From Lodderomyces elongisporus (taxonomy: Eukaryota > Ascomycota > Pichiomycetes > Serinales > Debaryomycetaceae): 64,000 bases of DNA. The first letter of the stretch is position 1; every line of letters begins with the position of its first letter. The notes under the pieces are model-generated. The model saw nothing but the letters and a program-made list of their open reading frames with translations. It did no database searches and was not told the DNA's origin. The position numbers and the translations under genes were made by a program. Positions 10,268 through 19,621 of the stretch are shown piece after piece. The DNA lies in the NCBI RefSeq assembly GCF_030384665.1, contig NC_083673.1, forward strand, positions 3,109,501 through 3,173,500, read 5' to 3'.

Positions 10268-11810
10268 AAGCAAATTCCTTAGGATGACTACCTTATGGCA
10301 ATTCCAAACTGAGTTCATCAAAATGGGCCTCTCCACTGATGTCTACAACACGCTCAGCGAACAAGCTAGACAAACAGTCCTTGAGTTCAAAACTCCAGTT
10401 CTGGATTACCAGGAAACCTTAGACCTTCTTCGCGAGCTTGATCAAATCCCCTACCTTTATAAACATTTCAACTCTGTTATGCCAGCCTTGCTTAGAACAG
10501 CCTTCTCCAAGTCAGCAATACACAATGTTATACTGACACTCTACGACACCACCCAATCCTACTGGACGTTAATGAGTTTACTTGATTCAAATTGGTATGA
10601 CCTTGCTGTTAATGTTCCTGCGAGACCTTCCACTAGGCCGCACCGCAAACACCACTTACGTAATAGTCGCCCTAGACTCATCACACCCAACATTGTGTCA
10701 ACCACGACAGAGACAATCACTCCCAGCAGTATTATTCCAGAGATGCACACCACAAGTTACCCCCAGACTGGTTATGTTGCCGCTGCCTTAGCTACCCAAG
10801 CCAAACACTCCTTCTTTGTGTCCATCCTTTTGCAATCCACTGACGTTCCAGAGACAATGGGCTACCTTGACCAACGATCCACCTTCTCCTTCATCAGCCC
10901 AGCACTTGTGTCTTCCCTTGGATTTGTCACCTCATCACGAGCACAACGTATTAATCTCGCAGCTTTTGGTCAAGGTGCCCGCACGGTCACTGCTCCTACC
11001 GTCGACGTCGACTTCAACATCAAAGACCACGATACACCATTTAGCTTCACCTTCGTTGTTCACGAAACCAGGATCGCCCCTATCCTTCTTGGAGCGGATT
11101 GGTGGGAAAAGTATGAACTTCTTTGTGTTGTTGGTAAGAGATTGGAGATTAATGGTCAAACCGTCCTCACCATTCAAGGGGAGGAACACCAACTCATCTT
11201 CAGTACCGACGATTTGGATCCACCGCCTGATCCTACACCACCACTTTTTGCGCATTTGATTCAACAGTATAAGAGCAAAGCGCCCACGCTCACACTCCCT
11301 CCGGCACGCAGTACTGATTACGTCATTAACATTCGAAAAGATGCGATTATTAAGCCCAACAGACCACACTCGAAGTACGCAGTTAATGCTGAACAAGCCA
11401 TCATCAACAACACTCGCGAACTTCTCCAACAAGGGTTAATTGTCCCATCGAAAGCACGTCACTACTCCTTTCCTTCCGCTGTCCCCAAGAAGAATGGTAC
11501 GTACCGTATCGTGTATGATTTTCGAGCAGTCAATGCCTTAACGGTCCCAATAAACTCCACTTGGAACAATTTTCGCGAGCTTTTGCCTGGCATCACCGGC
11601 GCCACCTGCTTCAGTACCATTGACTTGTATAGTGCCTATCACCAATTGCGCATTGCACCACTGACTCAACCTTGGACTGCCTTTTGGACCCCAATTGGTG
11701 TCTTTGAATTCTTGGTGCTTCCCTTTGGACTCACCGACGCACCTGAGGTTTTTTGGCCGCTACATGAAGCAACTTTTTATGGATATGCCCTTTGTCCGAA
11801 CCTACCTTGA
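9247..11810 (+). pseudogene. gag-like / protease / partial RT coding region
   Basis: An ATG ORF (9247-9576) overlaps the main reading frame (open from 9318 to 11810). The main frame has no ATG near its 5' end, so a frame change or lost start is implied; both arms show the same arrangement. The main frame encodes a gag-like region with strongly hydrophobic segments (about 9645-9790 and 10002-10065), then a retropepsin-like stretch with LDQRSTFSFIS where the family has a DSG or DTG triad, and LLGADWW downstream. It then enters RT (FSTIDLYSAYHQLRI, LPFGLTDAP). At a T6 run (about 11749-11754) the frame breaks: RT continues one frame over as RYMKQLF...VRTYLDDILVFS (active-site YLDD at about 11805-11820) until the junction at 12006. 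No zinc knuckle is visible. Confidence 0.8.
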
Positions 11811-12006
11811 TGACATTCTTGTTTTCTCCGAAAACGAGAAAGTTCACTATAGCCACCTAAAGAAGATCTTTGAACGTCTTGCTCAACACCAACACACCAT
11901 CAATTGGGAGAAATCAGTTTTTGCTCAACCTGGGATCCAATGGATCGGTCACCTTCTTACCAAAGACGGGGTCCTGTCTACTGACACCACCAAAGGCCAA
12001 ATTCAG
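11755..12006 (+). pseudogene. Frameshifted continuation of reverse transcriptase
   Basis: Encodes the second half of the RT palm, including the catalytic YLDD box and the WIGHLLTKDGV segment typical of gypsy RT before the connection domain. It is in the frame one step from the upstream part, consistent with a single-base change in the preceding T-run. It ends abruptly at the inversion junction (12006/12007), where the sequence switches to the minus-strand copy of the gag-like region. Confidence 0.8.
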
Positions 12007-13378
12007 CTGCGAGATGTGAATGTGTTTCTGTCGTTCCAGTTCCTGTTCTCACTTGCTCTGATGATGGCACCGTATAACCGCTCAGGGTCGAAGCGAACCA
12101 ACCGAATTTGTGGAAAAAGTGAATTAGCAAGAGCTTCACGGGAAATGAAGTCAAGGTCAACAAGTTGATAATCTCTGTAGTCTCTAGTGAGTGCTCGTGC
12201 ACGAGACTCACGAAGCCACCGAGTTAACTGAAACGGGAATAGGAAGATCCAACGAATGAGCATCCAGCAGAATGTGGTCAAGCGTGCATGCCAGGGTTGT
12301 CTGCCTGCTGGGATTTGAGCTCTTCCGTGTATTTGCGCGACTAACTCGGGGAGAGTTTCGATTACTATGCGGGTCGGTGAGTTGGACCCGTGGGTGATTT
12401 CAGTACGTATCGACGTGACAGGTGTATTGGCTGTTGGGGTCGTATTGTGATTAGTGAACCGTTTGGGTTGGAGTGCTCTGATTGGCCAAGTAAGGATTGA
12501 CCAGACTATTCTGAAGAATGTGATAGATGTGGTAAGTAAGATGAACGTGATGATAGGTAACGCCCATCCTGAAAGTATGTGGAACAACAGGGAACAATAA
12601 GTGATCGTAATCTTGATGATGTTGAGGGCAGTGATGAGCCAGTGAGGAGCAGCAGGGTCAAGTTTGACACTTTTGATGAAGGTGCCAAGTTCAGTGCCTA
12701 ACAAATCGTCAAGGAGGAATTCCTGGAAGGAACGAGTGGTGTATTGGTACGTAATGGTAGTGTAATGGGTCCTGTACCAAGGAAGCCTAAGAGAAGTAAC
12801 CACAGCTTGTGTGGTGTAGGTGGAGTTGTACCACCAGTCTGGAACAATGAGTTGTTGTCTCCAGATTTGGAAGGTCGTGTACAAAAGTAATGACCATTGG
12901 CGAACGACTGCAAAGTGTTCTGGGTCGTGTTGGTAATGAAAGCAGTGAAAGCAACGTTACGTTGGAAACGTATCGCAACTTGGGTAGCTCGGGGTTTAAC
13001 CATCTGGTTAGGACCTCCATGTGACATCTTGATCCGGGAAATAGCGTAAGTGTCAAACTAAAAGGTCGATAGGGGTTCGAGTGTATTTACTATCTGAAGA
13101 GGTATGTACAGAGGAGGTCTATCTAACTGGGATCTTGGTGGTTATTTAAGCTCTTCTCAATAACCTCAGAAGACGTAGCACAATGTCTATCTCGGGAAAA
13201 ATACCAGCTCTCTAATTGGCGAGCGTATCGGCAGTTCGCTAGTCAGATGCCAAGAGGCGGACAAACTCGAGAGGACAAGATGGTGCGGCATTTCAGGTGT
13301 TCTACAAGAGGTTAGTAAGGGAACTGCCTATGCGTTGGTAGCGAGCTTAATCACGTCGTAGATGCCCTGTGTGCGACA
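12007..13378. repeat. Right arm of inverted repeat (second 5' end, reversed)
   Basis: Reverse complement of 8896-10267. It carries an LTR in opposite orientation (13051-13378) and the same gag-like reading frame on the minus strand (12007-12884 and onward). The junction at 12006/12007 shows no obvious shared bases on the visible side. Confidence 0.92.
13051..13378 (-). repeat. Inverted second 5' LTR (328 bp)
   Basis: Same length as the left LTR, with a single mismatch (the partner of base 8951). Its TG end is the right outer boundary of the insertion and abuts the right copy of the target duplication. Confidence 0.88.
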
Positions 13379-13383
13379 ATATT
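13379..13383. repeat. Target-site duplication ATATT, right copy
   Basis: Exact match of 8891-8895. Together they show that the integrase joined both identical LTR ends to one target site. Confidence 0.9.
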
Positions 13384-13608
13384 AGTCTTAAATATTAAAT
13401 ATTTAAGAAAAAAAAAAAAAAAACTAAAAAATAAAAAAATAAAACAGAAATTTATTTTGATCTCAGAACAGTCGTAAAGAACCCAAAGCATATACTATTA
13501 CGGAACCTTGTATCATTATTCTGCTCTTCTCCGATCAAAATCACACTATTTTTTTTTTTCAAGAGGTGAAAGAATTAAAACAAAATAAGCAAAAACTTTC
13601 AACTACAA

Positions 13609-14449
13609 ATGTCAAAAAAACTGTTGGCATCAGCAGCATATGACTTTCCCAAGTCAATTAAAGATTTAATCAAAAACGTCAACCCATACTATGTACCCGA
13701 ACCGGAAGTTTTACAAGATGATCAAATCATTGTCATCAACAATTTTTTTTTCAAAAGACCTCTGTCAAGAACTCATCAAGTCATTTGAGTCGCAACTAAA
13801 GCTAGAAACAACACCATTGATCAAGAGCAAAGAATATGCCGCTAGATACAACGATCGAGCGTCGATAACTGATGCACAAGCTGCAGACGTCTTATGGCGA
13901 TATATAAAACACATTTTACTAGCGTCGACAAATTCCTGTTATGAAGGTGGCAATGGTAATGATAAGGAAAGTAGTAACAACAACGAAGGAGAAGACGAAG
14001 ATGATGATAATGACGACGATGCTGATTCTGATGCTGATGCTGATCCTGATGCTGATCCTGATTGTGCACGGATTAGACGAATCTTTTCCTCGGCAGTAGG
14101 CTTGAACCCACAGTTGCGTGTCTACAGATACACCCAGGGCCATCATTTCGGTGCACATTATGACGAATCAGTTACATGTCCTATCCCATTAAAAGGCAAA
14201 AAAATGGGCAAAACAGGATGGACATTGTTAATATATCTCACTGGTGGTGAGGAGTTTGTAGGTGGTGGGACAATTTTTCACCCAGAGTTTCATAGAGGAA
14301 AGCAAATCTCAGACTATATAAATGTTCATCCGAGTAAAGGCATGGCATTATTACACAAACATGGAGATTCATGTTTGAAACACGAGGCAGAGATTGTTAG
14401 ACGTGGTGTTAAGTGGGTATTAAGAAGTGATGTCGTTTATCCTATTTAG
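13609..14449 (+). CDS. 2OG-Fe(II) prolyl-hydroxylase-like oxygenase, frameshifted
   Basis: The natural start appears to be the ATG at 13609 (MSKK...). Its frame runs through a family-like N-terminus until a T9 tract (13743-13751), where it goes out of frame and stops soon after. With eight T the frame would continue smoothly into the long downstream frame, giving about 279 aa. As written, only the downstream frame from an ATG at 13691 is long (252 aa) and it has an unnatural start. The catalytic part is intact: HYD (iron-binding HxD) after GHHFGA, a [11 protein letters not shown] strand, the distal LKHEAE His and the [11 protein letters not shown]rg for 2-oxoglutarate. An Asp/Ala-rich repeat (about 13990-14060) lies before the HxD. 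The substrate is unknown; it is a P4Hc-type domain. Its stop codon overlaps the end of CHL1. Confidence 0.75.
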
Positions 14450-16752
14450 TGGAACGGATGGGAAAAGAAAAAAACTTTTTTGTTTCCAGAAAAGGATCGA
14501 AAGTATTCGCTGTGGTATTGTTTGCTATTCGATCACGAACCCATTTACTTAATTTACCCTGAACCTTAGGCGTCTGATATCTGTAGTCAAGAAGGATAAT
14601 AATCGCATAATCTTTGGCATGTCGAATACTTCGTCCGATACTTTGATTAACTGCTTTCATGCATAGATTATCGTAGTATTCGTATGATTTGGCTCGTGCT
14701 TGCTGTATAGTGCCACCTTTTGTTATAACTTGCTCCTCGATAAAGTTTCTTTTTGCCACAATTTCCCCAGAAAAGGCATTCGGGTATGGCATACCAACCA
14801 TTATGACTGCTCTTGCCAAATTGTCTGAAAAATTTATCCCCTCAGACATTTTTCCACCAACAACTGCAAGCAAAATGGCACCTTTGCATTGAGTATTAAT
14901 GACGTAGGAATATTCACTTAGCAATGAAGTCAGCTTTGTGTTTTCTACTGACTCTTCGAAAACCTGTTTTAGCAGGTTGAGTCTTGAATATATTGTTGTT
15001 TCTCTCCATATTTTCACAATGTCACTGAGCAATTGGTAACTGCTAATGAAAACCACTATGCCCGCTGGTACAATTTCACAAATTTTGATTAGGAACTCGC
15101 CTAGTCTTTTAAATTGATCCAGATCATTACGTCGATTGTACAGAAAATCAAAGTTTCCATAATACTGGCCTACGGGGATAACTTTCAAGTTATTTTTCGG
15201 AATAATATGCCCACATGCAAACTTTTTAATCTTGTTATGTTTGATGGAGGGGAATAAATAATCTGTAAAATCGCTTGTAGGTTCCATTGTACCGCCACAA
15301 AGAATCACACATTTCGCTTGATCGACAATTTCTTTAAACACGGCACATGGGTCTAACAACATGTAATTTAGTGATACTTCACAACCACCATTATCACCAT
15401 ATATTCTGTCCCAAAAAAATTTACCTTCTTTTTTTGGGTACGAAAGACATTTCAAAAATTTAACAATATCAAACAATATGGGGCTCGACGAATTAAGTTT
15501 GAAATCAGTTCCGACATCCTCTACGCCAATTTTTTCCATGTATGACTGTAATTTAAAAGCTATTTTGGATTTATTTAGGTAAGCTTCCATCTTATGGATG
15601 TTGACTAGATCCCCTGTTGAACCTTGAAAGATTTCTTCACCAACAACTTGATCTCCCAGCTTTGCGGATTTTGCCAAATCAGATTGAAGAAAATCCATGA
15701 GCAACTTACAAAGCTTTGTTAATTTCATTAAATTAATTCTATTGCCACTATTGAGTTTTTTCAGGAACTTGGTCATGTAAATCTTCAAGGCTTTGATTGT
15801 GCGAGAAAGTTGTGCTGCAGTAATTTTCACGGAATACAAGGATGTTAATGTATCAAATATGTTGTGGGCTTCGTCGATGATAATGATTGAATTCTTGATA
15901 TCAAGTTTCAAAGCATCACGAGATCCGCTTTGTAATAGTAGTTGATACGGAAGAGAAATGACCTCTGCCAGTTTTATACCCTCTCGCACTGAATAGTATG
16001 GGCATGTATGTAGCGAAGAGCCCAAATCGCCCAAATCTTCAATATCTCGAATCTGTGCCAAACTCAAGTCTGCAAATTCTTTTGTTGCCGATGAAATGGT
16101 TGAACTGTTGCTGGGGTTTGGCAAATAAGTGCACCCTTTCTTGGTTTTTTGCAAATCAATACAGGCATCGTTTATGCTTTGCTCTCCTTTCCTATTCTTA
16201 ACTTTGTCGTTGATACAAAGTTGTTTTCTAGAACCCAACGGCAAATATTTCGTTCTTTCTTCCAAGTCTTTAAAGGATGCATCAAACTTGGTTAGTCGCA
16301 ACTGGCTTGAAAATTGATTAAGTTGTGAGTGAGTACGCGAAGTGAAAAAAATCTTTGTTGGACATTCATCGTCGGTAGCAGCAGCAGCAGCAGCAGCAGC
16401 AGCATCATCAACAGCATTAGATCCAGATCCGTTGTTGTTTATTATGGAACTCTTCATTAACCTTTCAATTTCAGTTGAGAGTTGTAAGTTTCTAGATTCC
16501 ACGTCATTTATAAAAGATTCTTGATTCGTTTCATTGTAATCATTTGGAAGAAATGATTCTTCAGGATCCTCTTGTGTTTGTTGTTTTCTTGCCACGTTTC
16601 TAATCTTAGTTCCAAGATTTGCCTCTTTATTTTTTTGGACACGACGCTTGTAGGCTTGATCCACCTCATTCAAGTGTCGCTCAAAATCCTTTAATTTATT
16701 CTTTGATTTATCCACTATACTCTTTTGATAAGCCATCTTGACCCATTCTGGC

Positions 16753-16817
<65 letters not shown>

Positions 16818-17120
16818 TTTTCCTTTGGTTCCTTCGTGATCTTCTCCCGCCTGTTTGTCATCATTATTGGAAACATTTCCCTCAAGTAACTTGGTGTTGA
16901 GGTTGTAATTTCGCTTGTAATCTCTTAACCAGGTCATCGACGAGCATATTATAGATAATGTTTTTCCCGTCCCTGTTGGACTTTCAAACATACCTATTTT
17001 GTAACCATTCTGCAAAGTTTCGTATAGCGCATCCATAAATTGTAGTTGGATATCATACGGATCGTATGGGTGGTGATAGTCTCGACATGTCCTTGCTGAG
17101 GGTGATGGCAAACTTGTCAT
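14442..17120 (-). CDS. CHL1: Chl1 DNA helicase (FANCJ/DDX11-like, Fe-S XPD family)
   Basis: An 892-aa superfamily 2 helicase read from the ATG at 17120; an upstream in-frame GTG at 17192 is not a credible start. Chl1 works with cohesin and the replication fork in sister-chromatid cohesion. Visible motifs are Walker A in ESPTGTGKT (~residue 46-54), [13 protein letters not shown] (motif Ia), cysteines for the Fe-S cluster around RKQLC...DACIDL...KGC...CPYY, DEAHN (~413), GGTMEP, MSEGINF and QSIGRSIRH (motif VI). An Asp run of about 21 residues (16755-16818) sits between motifs I and Ia, followed by an Ala run (about 16375-16405). The 3' end overlaps the convergent oxygenase by 8 bp. Confidence 0.92.
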
Positions 17121-17269
17121 TGACGACAATAAATCAAGCAACGCGTGTGGAGTGTCTCTTGTATTATATCTTTTTTTTTTTTCTTTTTGCACCTGTTATG
17201 ATTCGAATCTGGTGCGCGCGTCTTTTCATCGTAAGAAGCCCCGTACCGATGTTTTAACACAATAATCAT

Positions 17270-17286
17270 ATACACACAAGTATATA

Positions 17287-17325
<39 letters not shown>
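17270..17325. repeat. (TA)n microsatellite
   Basis: A TATATA tract interrupted by a few G or C bases, in the divergent promoter region between CHL1 and the TFC8-like gene. It may act as a nucleosome-poor TATA-rich element, but no specific site can be named. Confidence 0.8.
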
Positions 17326-17326
<1 letters not shown>

Positions 17327-17404
17327 TCTGTATTAGTATCTTTAATACCATATTTAACACCATATTTCTTACTAAAATAATTTAAGCTTTTTTCGAACAA
17401 TCCA

Positions 17405-19621
17405 ATGACGAGCATTGGTGATATTGTGCTTTCCAGGGTCAATCTTGCTTTATCGCGACATGATCCGGTCCAATGGTCCGACAATTTGCAATTGGCATTG
17501 AATCTGTATACGGAACTAACCATTCTTGAGCCCCGGCTTCCAGCTTACCATCAAGTCATCACCAAGACAAAACAAAATCGAAACGCAATTCTTCATGCCA
17601 AAGAGTTATTCTTAGCGGGAGTACCATTGCATACTGAAAGCATTGGCGAACTACCTTTGGGAAGGTTCCTTAAGGTTATATTTAAGAATGCAGATGAATT
17701 TTTCACCGGCCTACCGAATGACCCAACAATTGTTTTACACAAATGGACACCTATATTTCCCCGTACGCGAGATTGTTGGCTTGGCGTACTCTTCAATACG
17801 GGGGAGTTGCTAGTTTTGGGGAGAGAGTATTATAAAGATTCTTTTAGGTATAGAGTCAAGATCAACATGTTTGAAATATTGGTTGAATTATACAAGATTC
17901 CATTCGTTGATGATAAGTGGTATGTCAGTGCAAAAGAGTTTGAGCATTTGAAGATCAAGTATTTTGTATTCAATATGGTTGAAGATGTATTACATTTGGC
18001 CATAGTGGATATAGCCAATAGAGTTTCCATCTTCAAGTGGGCGCAAAGGGATATAAATAAAGAAGGAAAAGAAAATGGTGGTGCTTTTGAGTTTACTTTG
18101 CAGCTTGTAAAGCAATATGACTTTGGCAAAAGTATTTTGCGAATCGTTTGGAAAGAAAATGTCTTTTTGATTATTGGACTTGACAACTCGGTTACTAGAT
18201 GCACCAGTGATTTTGAGTTGAAATCAATTCTTTTTCCCGCTACACGAGCACAAAATCAACACAATGATATTTTGACAGTTGAAGGAAGACAAATCATTGT
18301 TTCAACATTTACATCTAAGGTAGCAGTATTTGATTGTGATAGCAACCAAAAGTATGAGTATGACACAGGCTCGTGGTGTGCAACGTCCTCATTAAATATA
18401 GGTGTATGTGACAATAATGTGTTGAAAATCCTTATTAGTTTCGAAGATGGCACACTATCAACCATTTTATTTGATTTGGCAAAGGCAAAGGCAGGGGAAG
18501 GGACAGGAGCAACAGCAACAGCAAGGCAACATTGGTTTAGCACTATGGAGAATGATCAATCCTTGCAGTTGTTCAAAGAACGAGTTCTTTATAAATATGA
18601 AATGGCCAGTGGAGAAGAGGAAAATGTTGCTGAGGGGGGGAACATCTTAATTCATAATGCCACATGCCTAACCAATGATGTAGTTGCTGTCGTTTATAAA
18701 GTTTTACCCAAAAACGCAGTGCATTATCGAATACCATCAGCAACATTTGCAAATTTGCTGTTTGTCAAATTAGATAGTGCTATTGGGTTACCGAAAAACA
18801 TTCAGCATACTACGTCGATAGCAAAAATTGTAAAGGAATATTTGAGCAACTACCTAGCGTTCCCCGTTGTAGTTGATGACATTTCAGTTGCCCACGTTGA
18901 TAGAGTAAGAGATTTTGCTGAAGACATTGACGAGTATGTTGAAGAGGTGTTGAAGAACTGCAGTATACCAGATCCACCTTTGGTGCAAAATAATATGAAT
19001 TTGCAACAATCGCTCTCCACCTTATTTATCAAAAATTCAAACAAAGTAATTGAAACTTTGCAGTATCAACAGACTTTGACTCGATTGTTGTTATCGGCAT
19101 TGCATAAGCACAACAATGAAAGCAACCCCGATGTTGGTCCCTTGTTTCAAAAAGTAAAACAGAAAAAGCAAGAGATTGAGAATCGGTTAAGACAATGTTT
19201 GATAAATATAGTGCTCGAGTCATTTGTCAAAGCTGGTAATTCTGTCTCGACTGTTGACAACTATATCCTTTTGTCCATGTCCAAAGTATCAGAACGAGCA
19301 ACAAACATTGAGGTTTTGCTGCAACTCCCAGAGCAAATTGTGCTCAAGGTTGAAGGTAGTAGCATCGCGGAAACTTTTGAAATTCCACGTTTTGGCTTAG
19401 AGCCATTTAGAGACAAGATGGTTTATTCTACTACTAATCATGGCTGGGCGACGTGTGATTTAACATATTTGCCAATTTTAACCATGAACAATCAAGTAGA
19501 CGAGCTACAACAATTTCGGTATATTCACCCCAACGATGTTTCTGGTGAGTTGGCTGTAACATTGTTGAATGAACTAGACTACTGTTACATAAGTGGGAAT
19601 AGAAAGTACGATATCAGGTGA
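17405..19621 (+). CDS. TFC8: Probable TFIIIC subunit Tfc8-like
   Basis: A 738-aa protein from the ATG at 17405. The C-terminus carries a GWATCDLTYLPILT segment (~residues 678-691) like the W-x-x-C-x-x-T-x-LPIL box at the end of Tfc8 (tau60) and the TFIIIC90 zinc-binding end. The N-terminal half has beta-propeller-like repeats without clear WD signatures, and the first ~45 residues match the family pattern (W..NL.......L.I..P). Tfc8 is a tauB-module subunit that binds promoter B boxes for RNA polymerase III. The match is weak and motif-based; a different WD-like protein is possible. Confidence 0.6.
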   Translation: MTSIGDIVLSRVNLALSRHDPVQWSDNLQLALNLYTELTILEPRLPAYHQVITKTKQNRNAILHAKELFLAGVPLHTESIGELPLGRFLKVIFKNADEFFTGLPNDPTIVLHKWTPIFPRTRDCWLGVLFNTGELLVLGREYYKDSFRYRVKINMFEILVELYKIPFVDDKWYVSAKEFEHLKIKYFVFNMVEDVLHLAIVDIANRVSIFKWAQRDINKEGKENGGAFEFTLQLVKQYDFGKSILRIVWKENVFLIIGLDNSVTRCTSDFELKSILFPATRAQNQHNDILTVEGRQIIVSTFTSKVAVFDCDSNQKYEYDTGSWCATSSLNIGVCDNNVLKILISFEDGTLSTILFDLAKAKAGEGTGATATARQHWFSTMENDQSLQLFKERVLYKYEMASGEEENVAEGGNILIHNATCLTNDVVAVVYKVLPKNAVHYRIPSATFANLLFVKLDSAIGLPKNIQHTTSIAKIVKEYLSNYLAFPVVVDDISVAHVDRVRDFAEDIDEYVEEVLKNCSIPDPPLVQNNMNLQQSLSTLFIKNSNKVIETLQYQQTLTRLLLSALHKHNNESNPDVGPLFQKVKQKKQEIENRLRQCLINIVLESFVKAGNSVSTVDNYILLSMSKVSERATNIEVLLQLPEQIVLKVEGSSIAETFEIPRFGLEPFRDKMVYSTTNHGWATCDLTYLPILTMNNQVDELQQFRYIHPNDVSGELAVTLLNELDYCYISGNRKYDIR

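Larger units (their letters stand above)
8896..13378. mobile_element. Palindromic (head-to-head) LTR retrotransposon insertion
   Basis: A Ty3/gypsy-type element in which a plus-strand 5' part (8896-12006: LTR, gag-like region, protease, partial RT) is joined at 12006/12007 to an inverted second copy of the first 1,372 bp (12007-13378). Both outer ends are the LTR terminus beginning TGTCGCACAC. The flanks are an exact 5-bp duplication, ATATT (8891-8895 and 13379-13383), so the palindrome was integrated as one unit. RNase H, integrase, polypurine tract and 3' LTR are absent, so the copy cannot move by itself. Confidence 0.9.

Noticed and set aside
12003..13056. Minus-strand ORFs in the right arm as independent genes
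   Set aside because: They duplicate the left-arm retroelement frames in inverted orientation.
17121..17192. 24-residue N-terminal extension of CHL1
   Set aside because: Starts with GTG and reads through an A/T-rich leader; Met at 17120 fits the family.
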